NCBI GenBank assembly: GCA_009760885.1
Contig: CM019713.1
Span: 28,120,927-28,184,926 of the forward strand
Source of the DNA: Achatina immaculata
Lineage: Eukaryota > Mollusca > Gastropoda > Stylommatophora > Achatinidae
Length of the DNA stretch: 64,000 nt
Reading direction: 5' to 3'
Shown: positions 54,044-63,587 of the stretch, piece after piece
Layout of the letters: each line of letters starts with the position of its first letter
How positions within the stretch are numbered: the stretch's first letter is position 1
Notes under the pieces: model-generated
Seen by the model: the letters and a program-made list of their open reading frames with translations, nothing else
Database searches by the model: none
What the model was told of the DNA's origin: nothing
Program-made: the position numbers and the translations under genes

Positions 54044-54206
54044 TATTGTTTGTCTGTCTGCCTGCCTGCCTGTCTGCCTGCCTGCCTGTCTGTCTGTCTG
54101 TCTGCCTGCCTGCCTACCTGCCTGCCTGTCTGTCTGTCTGTCTGTCTGCCTGCCTGCCTGCCTGCCTGCCTGTCTGTCTGCCTGCCTGCCTGCCTGCCTG
54201 TCTGCC

Positions 54207-54299
<93 letters not shown>

Positions 54300-54322
54300 G
54301 CCTGCCTGCCTGCCTGCCTGCC

Positions 54323-54359
<37 letters not shown>

Positions 54360-54389
54360 GCCTGCCTGCCTGTCTGTCTGTCTGTCTGT

Positions 54390-54458
<69 letters not shown>

Positions 54459-54517
54459 TGTCTGTCTGTTTGCCTGTCTGTCTGTCTGTCTGCCTGCCTG
54501 CCTGTCTGCCTGCCTGT

Positions 54518-54584
<67 letters not shown>
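54044..54584. repeat. 540-bp (CTGC)n/(CTGT)n tetranucleotide repeat
   Basis: About 135 units, alternating blocks of CTGC and CTGT with one CTAC and one TTGC variant. Long Cys/Leu/Ser or Asp/Arg/Gln frames are by-products; every frame on both strands is nearly stop-free because the motif lacks stops. Confidence 0.98.
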
Positions 54585-54585
<1 letters not shown>

Positions 54586-54954
54586 AGCTTCCACACCTTG
54601 TCCCTCCACCCTACCTGTGTTGAAGTGATGTAGAATATCTGCTACAGCGCGAAGCGTCATAGAGGAAGGACAGACGGGCCTGCGTGTCCAATTCTTCACC
54701 TCTTGAAATTAACATTCATTCGTTCGTTCATTCCTTGCTCTTAACCGAGAATTCTCTAACCCTCTTTTGTACCTGTTTTTATCTTCACACTCTCCGTTCT
54801 CCTGGTGACGTTTTCTCTCCCGTGTATGCGCGTGTGTATGTGTGTGTATGTGTGTCTGTCTGTGTTATTCTATTAGAGTTTTGTTTCTTTCTGTGGATCC
54901 TGTTTTTATACTTGTAATCACTCTTGCTATTTTCTTTTTTTTAAAATGTTATTT
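54585..54954. other. No gene seen; (TG)n-rich patch at 54828-54866
   Basis: Pyrimidine-rich sequence with TGTGTGTATGTGTGTG repeats. No coding evidence. Confidence 0.5.
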
Positions 54955-55390
54955 AAAAGATGTTCGTCCGTTCGTGGCATGCCTGATAGCGTTGGCGGCC
55001 ATACTTCTTCGTCTTGAGCGGTCCTTGGTGTTTTCGGTCATTTCGAATGCTGCTCATTTTCCATGCCACTTGGTCAGTCCCCTGAGATATTTTCTCTTGC
55101 TCTCCTACTTCTTTTTTCTCCCCGAAGTTGCCAGTTGTTACTGGAATTTAACTTCTGTCTTCCCATGGCATGTCCAAGAAATGTTGATCTTTTCGTTGTT
55201 CTGAAACTTCTTTTGATGACCTTTTCGTTTGTTTTTATGTCCGTACAGGATATTTGTTGCATCTTTCTACAAAATCACATCTCTGTTGCTTCTAGTTTAT
55301 TTATCATCTGTATGATAATTGTTCAAGTTTCACAACCGTGTAGCAAGAAATATCTAAACTGTATAGCACATATATACTCAAAGAAGATAT
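54955..55390 (-). mobile_element. LINE-G, decayed 3' end related to LINE-B
   Basis: On the minus strand, across frameshifts: CSKKYL-free RT end, STFLGHAMGRQKLNSS, RGEKRSRRARENI (SRGRPRE-like), TKWHGK, then DRSRRRSMAANAIRHAT at about 55020-54975, parallel to DRVLWRSIIANASRHGT of LINE-B. More diverged than any B copy, so treated as a separate or much older family. The 3' end near 54950 has no evident simple-repeat tail. Confidence 0.72.
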
Positions 55391-56095
55391 AAGGAAGAGA
55401 AGGTAAACCAAATGTCGATTCTTGGTTTCTTCAGCCTTTGTGTGTCTCTTATCTCCCTTGTATAAACCCCTTTATCGTCAAAATCTCGCACGTGTCGACA
55501 TCATAAACTTTAGAACAGGACGTAGATGTCTACTTAGGAGATCTACTACGCCATAAATTGGTCCTTTGACTGACAAGTGGAAATCTCCAGAAGAAAAAGA
55601 AGCTGTCACTCCATCTGTTGTAACGAGCATATAACATTCACTTAATAGAGAAAAGTAACATTCGAGACATAGAAAAGAAGCAAGGAATTATCCAAAACAA
55701 GTACACAGATTTGGTGCTTACGCAAAAAATGATTTAATGGGATTACATAAATGCTACTTACGGTAAAAGTTGTTAAAATACGTATATCGTCGAGGCTGTC
55801 ATGGCGTTAACGGGTTTTTTCTCAACGTGAATTGGAACAAATACGTAACGAGTGATACAGAAAGGTAACCGGACAACACAGTCTTCTTCCAGTTCCATGT
55901 CAGATAATGTCATGCATGGGAACTAACAGATAGAAATATAAGGAAAATCTTCACGTGTAGGATAGTTAAGAAGATTATGTGACAAGAAGAGACCAGATCA
56001 GAAACGAGACCATCTGGGCTAGTGTTGGAGTAACACCAGCACTGCCCTATATCTAGAAATAACAATTAGTTTGGCCACGTTTCGCAGCTACCACC
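55391..56095. other. No gene seen
   Basis: Unique sequence; no frame, element or RNA gene supported. Confidence 0.45.
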
Positions 56096-56168
56096 AGACA
56101 GTTGACCACCAGACAGTAGGCCACCAGACAGTAGACCACCAGACAGTAGACCACCAGACAGTAGGCCA
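56096..56168. repeat. 16-bp minisatellite, ~5 copies
   Basis: Unit CCACCAGACAGTAGGC/A with few substitutions. Confidence 0.92.
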
Positions 56169-56194
56169 CAGAAAGCATTCTTACTGCGAGTTGT

Positions 56195-56270
56195 AGGAAA
56201 CAGAGAGAAAGAGAGAGAGTGAAAGAGAGAAAAAGAGAAAGAAAGATAGATAGAAAGAGAGAGAGAAATA

Positions 56271-56302
<32 letters not shown>

Positions 56303-56335
56303 AAGGGAAAGAAAGAAAGAGAGAGAGAGGCCGCC
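56195..56335. repeat. Purine tract (GA/GAAA)n
   Basis: About 140 bp of AG-only sequence with GATA interruptions. Confidence 0.93.
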
Positions 56336-56443
56336 CACGCAGTGGAGGAAATGACAGAAACCTTAAATATTCCTCTGTACGAAACAAACTCCGAGGTTTA
56401 GCGAGAATTCTGTTTCCACTTCAGCACTGAAAGATACGTGAGG

Positions 56444-56472
56444 AAGAAGACAAGACAAGACAAGACAGGACA
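56444..56472. repeat. (AAGAC)n pentanucleotide repeat
   Basis: Five units ending in AGGAC. Confidence 0.85.
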
Positions 56473-56755
56473 CTTGGGATAGGAAAGTAGGAGGGAAGGA
56501 AGTGGGAAGAAAACGGTTCAGCTATAGCTGTAGAGGTTCTCAACAGGGCACACATATGTCACAGAAATTTAGATCCCACATATCAGTGTCAGGTCAGTTT
56601 ATTCTCTCATCAGTTACCGAACACACTGTCACTTGCTTACTTCAGTTGTCACTTTATTTAATGTACATGATGCAGGGCTATGAGTTTATTATCCCAATAC
56701 TCACGACTAGCAACAGCCTGCACAACTGACAAACATTGCAACTGGCCGCCATGCA

Positions 56756-56757
56756 TA

Positions 56758-56791
<34 letters not shown>

Positions 56792-56793
56792 TG
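56756..56793. repeat. (TC)n dinucleotide repeat
   Basis: About 18 units with one GTC interruption. Confidence 0.93.
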
Positions 56794-57367
56794 ACGTCAC
56801 AATTCCCGCCAGTCGCACGCAGTCACTCGACACCTTCATTCGTTCCCCTTACATAACAAAGGTGGTCAAACGTGTATGATCCACATACATTAAATCTCAG
56901 ATGTTTGAGAGCCCCAAGACTGAACAGAGATTACACGAATGATTTTATTGTTACAAACACATTTTTTTAACGTAAATATTAAGAGATAAATGACATTTTA
57001 ACAGTTCTTTCTTGTCAGCATCACTTTGTACAGTGTTCATCCTCTTGAAGCGGTTTATAAACTAACATCTCACCGACCTCTCTAATTCGTGACCCACCCC
57101 CCCCCTCCCCCCCCCCCCCCGCCCCCTAACCAACCCCGAGCGTCAAAAGTTTAAAATTCCGAAACGCACGCTTGAGAGGAGGTGGTACTTCTCTGATGAT
57201 CTGAGGAGCCGTGTTGTTGTTGTTTGCTCTTTACGACACAGAGTTTCTTGTCTATGATTACTGGTCCTCCAGTACAGTTCCTCTGTAATTCCTGTTGAAC
57301 TTTAAAGTTGCACTGAAATTCAGTGGACTTTCTGTTTATACCTGGTATATAATTACAGCGCTTGTAA
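56794..57367. other. No gene seen; C-rich run at 57096-57124
   Basis: Unique sequence with near-continuous C runs (about 57096-57124) that could form i-motif or G-quadruplex on the other strand. Confidence 0.45.
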
Positions 57368-57378
57368 ATTCTTCGTAT

Positions 57379-57847
57379 CATTCATCATTCATTCCTTTGC
57401 ATGTCCCTTGCGGAACTTTGCCTCCCAAACAGCACTCCTGTAGGCCTCTCGGTTGTGAGCAAGATGGCCTGCTGCTGCTGCATCCATTTCCAGATCATCA
57501 ACGATGTCTTGCAGCCATCTTCGTTTCGGTCTTCCTCTTTTTCTTTTTCCCATTATGTATCCTTCCAATACGGTCTTCTCTAAAGTATCATGACGTTTAA
57601 TGTGGCCAAAATATTTAAGTTTTCTCTCTTTAATCCTCTTTACTAGCCAGCCTTCTTCAATATTAAGATCTTGTAATATAGATATATTTGTTCTTTTTTG
57701 TGTCCACGATATTTGGAGAACTCTTCTATAGCATTTACATTCAAAGGCATTTATGTGCTTCTCAGCTGTTTTGTTAAGTGTCCACGTCTCACAGGCATAT
57801 GTTGCGATGGGAAAGATGCATGCCCTTAAAAATCTTATTTTTGTGGT
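57379..57847 (-). mobile_element. LINE-A copy 4, 469 bp, perfect 11-bp TSD
   Basis: Minus-strand 3' end from TYACETWTLNKT to the terminal KFRKGHAK region with an (ATGA)n tail at 57379-57395. The 11-mer attcttcgtat is perfect on both sides (57368-57378 and 57848-57858), proving a 5'-truncated target-primed insertion. Coding is interrupted by small indels. Confidence 0.93.
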
Positions 57848-57858
57848 ATTCTTCGTAT

Positions 57859-58274
57859 ACTTGTCATATTAATTGTAAATTTAAAAAGTAGCTCAACCAA
57901 CATGTTTCCGCAAGCCGCACATTATATATCAGAAAGCCGCACCCGGTTACGAGCCACGGTTTGACCGCCCCTTGATCTGTAAGATACCAGGGCTGGGTGT
58001 CCAGCCATCTGTCAACACGAACGAGCCCTAACTGTTCGGGGCCCTGCCTCGTATGCACGGGGAGTCCCGTTTAACAGGCCGTTCTTTGGATTGACTGGCA
58101 GGGGGGAGACTGGTCTCTTGTAGCGCAGGAACCTGTAGGGGCCGACTCGTAAAGCTCGTGTTCCAGGAGGGGGAAGAGTGACCTTAACCCAGTCCTAATT
58201 AGAGTCGATAAACCAGTTTTTTTTTTCGCGACCTTCATAGATAGAGGTATCAAGCAAAGAACATGTAGTGACAG
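57859..58274. other. No gene seen
   Basis: GC-richer unique sequence (57900-58200). No tRNA or rRNA signature that I could fold by eye. Confidence 0.4.
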
Positions 58275-58435
58275 GTACGATTCACTGATGATAATCAATT
58301 TTACTAGTGATAATCAGTTTTAATAATGATCATCAAGTTTATTAATGATAATCCGTTTTAGGCTTAATAATGTTTTACCGAAGATAGGATTATTGATAAT
58401 TCTGACAATGCATACTGATGATACTATAGGTTCAT
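58275..58435. repeat. Degenerate ~22-bp minisatellite, left part
   Basis: Repeats of GATAATCAGTTTTA(A/C)TAATG-like units. Related units recur at 58845-58960, on the other side of LINE-A copy 5. Confidence 0.72.
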
Positions 58436-58818
58436 TCAGTCAGTCATTTGCATGTTCCTTATGGAACCTTCCCTCCCTAACAGCTCTCTTGTAGGCCTCA
58501 CGTTTGTAAGCAAGATGCCCTGCTGCTGATGCATCCATTCGCAAATCATCAACGATGTCTTGCAGCCATCTTCGACTTTGTCTTCCTCTCTTTCTTTTCC
58601 CCATTATGTACACTTCCAAGGCTGTCTTCTCTAAATTCTCATGACGTTTAATATGTCCAAGATATTTAAGATTTCTCTGTTTAATCTTCTTTACTAGTCG
58701 ACCTTCTTCAATATTAAGTTCTTGTAGTATGGATATATTTGTTATTTTTTGTGCTATGATTTTTGAAGAACTCTTCTGTAGCATTTACGTTCAAAGGCAT
58801 TTATGTGTTTCTCAGCTG
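58436..58818 (-). mobile_element. LINE-A copy 5, inside a minisatellite
   Basis: A 114-codon open minus-strand frame (58784-58440): SILQELNIEEGRLVKKIKQ, YLGHIKRHENLEKTALEV, KRKRGRQSRRWLQDIVDD, DASAAGHLAYKREAYKRA, KEHAND, stop TGA within a TGACTGAC tail. Homology to other LINE-A copies ends at about 58818. Both flanks carry GATAATCA-type repeats, so it landed in that array. TSD not resolved. Confidence 0.88.
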
Positions 58819-58844
58819 TGGGTTGCTGACGACAATAAAGTGTA

Positions 58845-58960
58845 TTTAAGATCATCAGGTTTACTAATCATGTTTACTAATGACAGTCAGGTTTGTAGAT
58901 GATAATCAGGTTTGTAGATGATAATCAGCTTTACAAATAATAATCATGTTTACAAAAAGG
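58845..58960. repeat. Degenerate ~22-bp minisatellite, right part
   Basis: GTAGATGATAATCAGGTTT and similar units, continuing the array left of LINE-A copy 5. Confidence 0.75.
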
Positions 58961-59064
58961 GCTAGTTATCTGCGAGATCCATTAAATAAGGTCTTGTTTG
59001 ATGCATGAAGCAGTGACCAGATGACACAAGGATTTATTCAGCAAACTCAGAATACTACATAAAG

Positions 59065-59147
59065 TTTGCAATACTTCTTCAGAAACATCAAGTTTACAAT
59101 ATTTCTTAAGAAACATCAAGTTTACAATATTTCTTCAGAAATATTTT
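59065..59147. repeat. 32-bp direct repeat, ~2.5 copies
   Basis: ATCAAGTTTACAATATTTCT then TCAGAAAC, tandem. Confidence 0.85.
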
Positions 59148-59195
59148 GGCCGTTCATTTCACCTCCTTGCAATACTCCTTTGCCTATTTAAAAAT

Positions 59196-59800
59196 TATCA
59201 TCATCATCATCATGTGCCGTGTCGACTGGCGTTGGCTATTATGCTTCTCCAGAGTACCCGATCCTTCATGCAGGCCATCAGCTCAGTTGGTGATCTCCTC
59301 TCACACCATCCCGTCAGACTGTCCAGTATCATTTCTCTTGGTCTTCCTCTTGATCTTCTTCCCTCTATTTTTCCTGTTATTATAATATTTTCAATGCCCC
59401 CTCTTCTCATTGCATGTCCTATGAAAGTACATTGTCTCACTCTTATCTTTTTGACAATGTTTTTTGTCTCTCCAGCTCTTCTCATACACTCTTCATTAGT
59501 TATTTTTGCTGTCCAGGGGATTCGCAACATTCTTCTAATAAACCACATTTCTGCTGCTTCCAATGATTTTTGTGCAGACTTGCCTATTGTCCATGATTCA
59601 CTTCTAATTAACAAGATAGGTTCAATATAGCATTTTAGGACTCGTTTTCTAACATTCATTGATAAGGATGTGTTGGTTAATATGTTTCTCATTCTCTGAA
59701 ATGCAGTCTTTGCTTGGCCTATTCTGTTCCTAATTTCTGTTCTGCATTTCCCATCTGAAGTTATTACTGCTCCAAGGTATTTGAATTTCTGCACCTGCTT
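59196..59800 (-). mobile_element. LINE-B copy 3, 605 bp, perfect 11-bp TSD
   Basis: 5'-truncated LINE-B with (TGA)n tail (59200-59214). The 11-mer tatttaaaaat flanks both sides exactly (59185-59195 and 59801-59811). Youngest-looking LINE-B copy because its reading frame is uninterrupted. Confidence 0.95.
59210..59794 (-). pseudogene. LINE-B C-terminal polyprotein fragment, open
   Basis: A 194-codon uninterrupted frame that begins inside the RT: QKFKYLGAVITSDGKC, IGQAKTAFQRMRNIL, VRKRVLKCYIEPILL, EAAEMWFIRRMLRIPW, AKITNEECMRRAG, CTFIGHAMRRGGIENI, RRSRGRPREMILDSLTGW, MKDRVLWRSIIANASRHGT, stop TGA as the first triplet of the tail. It lacks the RT catalytic core and endonuclease, and no promoter or start context is evident, so it is a dead fragment and not a gene. 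Best reference for the family's C terminus. Confidence 0.9.
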
Positions 59801-59949
59801 TATTTAAAAATAAATGTTCAAATTAGTGTTTACAATGAAGTTCTTTTTTTCTTAAATGTAAAAGGAAAACAGTTTAATAATTTTTGCCTATTTTATTAAG
59901 CACTGCATGTTTTTAAAACTCTTTTATTTGTTTGTGAAAGTTGCCGAGG

Positions 59950-60312
59950 CCTCTCTCTCTGTCTCTTTCTGTGCCTCTCTCTCTCTCACTCTCTTTCTAT
60001 CTCTCTCTGTCTCTCTCTGTGTCTCCCTCTGCCTCTCTCTGTCTCTGGTTCTGTATTTCTCTCTGTTTCTCTGTCTGTCTCTCTGTCTATCTGTCAGTCT
60101 CTCTCTCTGTTTCTCTGGCTGTCTTGTCTGTCTCTTTATATCTATCTGTCTCTCTCTCTGTGCCTCTCTCTGTCTCTCCCTCTCTGTCTCTTTCTATCTG
60201 TCTCTGACTCTCTGTCTGTCTCTGTCCCCTCTGTCTCCCTCTGTCTCTCTCTGTCTCTTTTTCTGTCTTTCTGTCTATCTGCCTGTCTGTTTCTCTGTCT
60301 GTCTTTCTCTCC
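59950..60312. repeat. ~360-bp pyrimidine-rich tract (TCTCTGTC)n
   Basis: CT dinucleotides with regular TCTG/TCTGTC interruptions. It abuts the 3' end of LINE-C copy 3, whose family tail is (AG)n, so it is most simply an overgrown LINE tail. Confidence 0.93.
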
Positions 60313-60790
60313 CTGGACCTCTATCTGCCCAATACACCTGGAGCGTCCCCAATGGTTGTCTCCACACGCCTGTCCTTCACAATTTTTGTCCTCTCTTACC
60401 CAGGGGAGCCCTCTATTTCTCAACTTCTAAAATTACTCTATTTCTCTTTCATGGCTAAAGTCGTGTTGGAAAGACTGCAGGAAAATGAAGAGTGAGAATG
60501 GAAGAAGAATGTGATTGTGAAGATACTGTTGGAGCTGCGATAAATTATGGTCGCTGGTAGGAAATCTGAACTGTGTGGCAGAAAACACATGGCAAAGACC
60601 CAACATTTGTCAGGAACTATCAGCAAACATACTCTTGGATGGATGCTGGCGGCATACGGCGGGGCATATATGGGGCTGTCCCGAGTGCAGTGAAGCCGGC
60701 GTCTTATTTTGAATCTCCCTGTTGTTCTTGTCCATGTCTCTGTCAAGATTTACTATACATCTATTCTGGTGGTGAATTAAGTCTACCAAA
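60313..60790 (-). mobile_element. LINE-C copy 3, decayed, with ~290-bp interruption
   Basis: Minus strand: 60430-60313 matches the LINE-C 3' end (NRGLPWVREDKNCEGQACG ... followed by the tail). The homology breaks at about 60430 and resumes at about 60716-60790 (GTTGTTCTTGTCCATGTCTC, corresponding to the ETWRRTT codons). The ~287 bp between (60430-60715) has no identified source. Much more diverged than copies 1 and 2. Confidence 0.7.
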
Positions 60791-61226
60791 TCTTTGATTG
60801 GAACAACAGCTACCTAACGCCAGACTCGGTCTATATTACTGAGCTCCGTTCTGCTTGTCTCGAAGCATGCGCTGGCATTTCTTCCTTAAGTTAGTTGGAG
60901 CTACTCCGAAACTTGGGGCTCCAGGCCCTGCTACCAGTGTGTTAAGGCTAAGAATGTACACTTAATGGGTGGAGGGCAGGACTGATGTAATGTTAAATAA
61001 TGTTTACTTTTATTTTCCAAAATGGGCCACACACACATGGGGCTCAGCCTACCTTCACACCCACCGCTCAACATCCCCAAAGATGTATGCAGTCCCTGCT
61101 TACAACTTCCCTGGTATATCTGACATCTTTCAGAATTCTGCTTTTTTCTAAACTTAAAATATCGTTGTTCTTTATCATTACAAAGCTGAATGTGTCTCTA
61201 TTATGTATTATTTTAAGTTTACATTG
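60791..61226. other. No gene seen
   Basis: Unique sequence with short frames only. Confidence 0.45.
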
Positions 61227-61237
61227 CCTTGTTATTT

Positions 61238-61757
61238 GATATTTCTAACTATGCCTTGCTCAGAAAGTAAAACAAATAAAGAATCTATGGAGAGGAGCAG
61301 ACAGAACCACAAAAATAAGATTTTTAAGGGCATGCATCTTTCCCATCGCAACATATGCCTGTGAGACCTGGACACTTAACAAAACAGATGAGAAACACAT
61401 AAATATTACAGAAGAGTTCTCCAAATATCGTGGACACAAAAAAATATATATCTATACTACAAGAGCTTAATATTGAAGAAGGCTGGCTAGTAAAGAGGAT
61501 TAAAGAGAGAAAACTTAAATATTTTGGAGACATTAAACGTCATGATAATTTAGAGAAGACCATATTGGAAGGATACATAATGGGAAAAAGAAAGAGAGGA
61601 AGGCCAAAACGAAGATGGCTGCAAGACATCGTTGACGATCTGCAAATGGACGCAGCAGCAGCAGGCCATCTTGCTCACGACCGAGAGGCCTACAGGAGTG
61701 CTATTTGGGAGGCAAAGTTCCGCAAGGGACATGCAAATGAATGAATGAATGAACCTA
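61238..61757 (+). mobile_element. LINE-A copy 6, 11-bp TSD
   Basis: Plus-strand 3' end: KNLWRGADRTTKIRF-type start, IFPIATYACETWTLNKTDE, then an open 104-codon frame (61430-61744) with SILQELNIEEGWLVKRIKE, YFGDIKRHDNLEKTILEG, KRKRGRPKRRWLQDIVDD, DAAAAGHLAHDREAYRSA, KFRKGHANE and stop TGA within the (ATGA)n tail. The 11-mer ccttgttattt flanks it (61227-61237 and 61758-61768). A deletion around 61400-61410 removes part of the AEKHINAFE region relative to copies 1 and 3. Confidence 0.92.
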
Positions 61758-61768
61758 CCTTGTTATTT

Positions 61769-62115
61769 ACTACTTTTTAACTTACAGTGATGGTTGATTG
61801 GTTGTCTGAAGTGAAAATATATTTTATTATTTCGTTTCTAGTTACATCTTCTGGTCCAAGATGGTTTTTCGGTAGTTAGAACAGTCCTGTAGATTATCGG
61901 GTCGAATTGATCGTTCTTTGTCCTCGTTAATGTTCAGGTTTGCAAAGAATAACATTACGATGTCAACAGGTTCAGAGTAATCACATTTGTTTTTGTTATC
62001 ATTCATAGTTATCACTGGTTTTCAGTAAGACTCGAAGAAATGAATAACTGAATCACGTAGTTTTATTGGCGCCAGTTTTCCCGTAAAAATAATGTATGCG
62101 CCACAATTCTGTCAT
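61769..62115. other. No gene seen
   Basis: AT-rich unique sequence leading into the 35-bp satellite. Confidence 0.5.
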
Positions 62116-63480
62116 TACATCATTTTTCTTGTTGGATTGTGGGCTTTATTTACATCATTTTTCTTGTTGGATTGTGGGCTTTATTTACATCATTTTTCTT
62201 GTTGGATTGTGGGCTTTATTTACATCATTTTTCTTGTTGGATTGTGGGCTTTATTTACATCATTTTTCTTGTTGGATTGTGGGCTTTATTTACATCATTT
62301 TTCTTGTTGGATTGTGGGCTTTATTACATCATTTTTCTTGTTGGATTGTGGGCTTTATTTACATCATTTTTCTTGTTGGATTGTGGGCTTTATTTACATC
62401 ATTTTTCTTGTTGGATTGTGGGCTTTATTTACATCATTTTTCTTGTTGGATTGTGGGCTTTATTTACATCATTTTTCTTGTTGGATTGTGGGCTTTATTT
62501 ACATCATTTTTCTTGTTGGATTGTGGGCTTTATTTACATCATTTTTCTTGTTGGATTGTGGGCTTTATTTACATCATTTTTCTTGTTGGATTGTGGGCTT
62601 TATTTACATCATTTTTCTTGTTGGATTGTGGGCTTTATTTACATCATTTTTCTTGTTGGATTGTGGGCTTTATTTACATCATTTTTCTTGTTGGATTGTG
62701 GGCTTTATTTACATCATTTTTCTTGTTGGATTGTGGGCTTTATTTACATCATTTTTCTTGTTGGATTGTGGGCTTTATTTACATCATTTTTCTTGTTGGA
62801 TTGTGGGCTTTATTTACATCATTTTTCTTGTTGGATTGTGGGCTTTATTTACATCATTTTTCTTGTTGGATTGTGGGCTTTATTTACATCATTTTTCTTG
62901 TTGGATTGGGGCTTTATTTACATCATTTTTCTGTTGGATTGTGGGCTTTATTACATCATTTTTCTTGTTGGATTGTGGGCTTTATTTACAATCATTTTTC
63001 TTGTTGGATTGTGGGCTTTATTTACATCATTTTTCTTGTTGGATTGTGGGCTTTTTTACATCATTTTTCTTGTTGGATTGTGGGCTTATTTACATCATTT
63101 TTCTTGTTGGATTGTGGGCTTTATTTACATCATTTTTCTGTTGGATTGTGGGCTTTATTTACATCATTTTTCTTGTTGGATTGTGGGCTTATTTACATCA
63201 TTTTTCTTGTGGATTGTGGGCTTTATTTACATCATTTTTCTTGTTGGATTGTGGGCTTTATTTACATCATTTTTCTTGTTGGATTGTGGGCTTTATTTAC
63301 ATCATTTTTCTTGTTGGATTGTGGGCTGTATTTACATCATTTTTCTTGTTGGATTGTGGGCTTTATTTACATCATTTTTCTTGTTGGATTGTGGGCTTTA
63401 TTTACATCATTTTTCTTGTTGGATTGTGGGCTTTATTTACATCATTTTTCTTGTTGGATTGTGGGCTTTATTTACACCGT
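62116..63480. repeat. 35-bp satellite, ~39 highly uniform copies
   Basis: Unit CATCATTTTTCTTGTTGGAT then TGTGGGCTTTATTTA. The first ~22 units are almost identical (one 1-nt deletion at about 62322). Between about 62905 and 63215 there is a cluster of single-base gains or losses, after which units are uniform again (one T-to-G at about 63328). The plus strand of the unit has no stop triplet in any phase, so all three forward frames are open for more than 450 codons; none is a gene. Confidence 0.98.
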
Positions 63481-63587
63481 TTTCTTTGCGAATGATATTT
63501 TCTGCTGCTTAAGGGTTATTGATTACACTTTTCTCTTAACTAACGCGAAGTTTGAAATGCAGATGTTAATAAATAAATTGTTAGCAG

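Noticed and set aside
54017..54633. Cys-rich and Arg/Gln/Asp-rich frames of 160-228 codons
   Set aside because: Pure (CTGC/CTGT)n microsatellite read in different phases.
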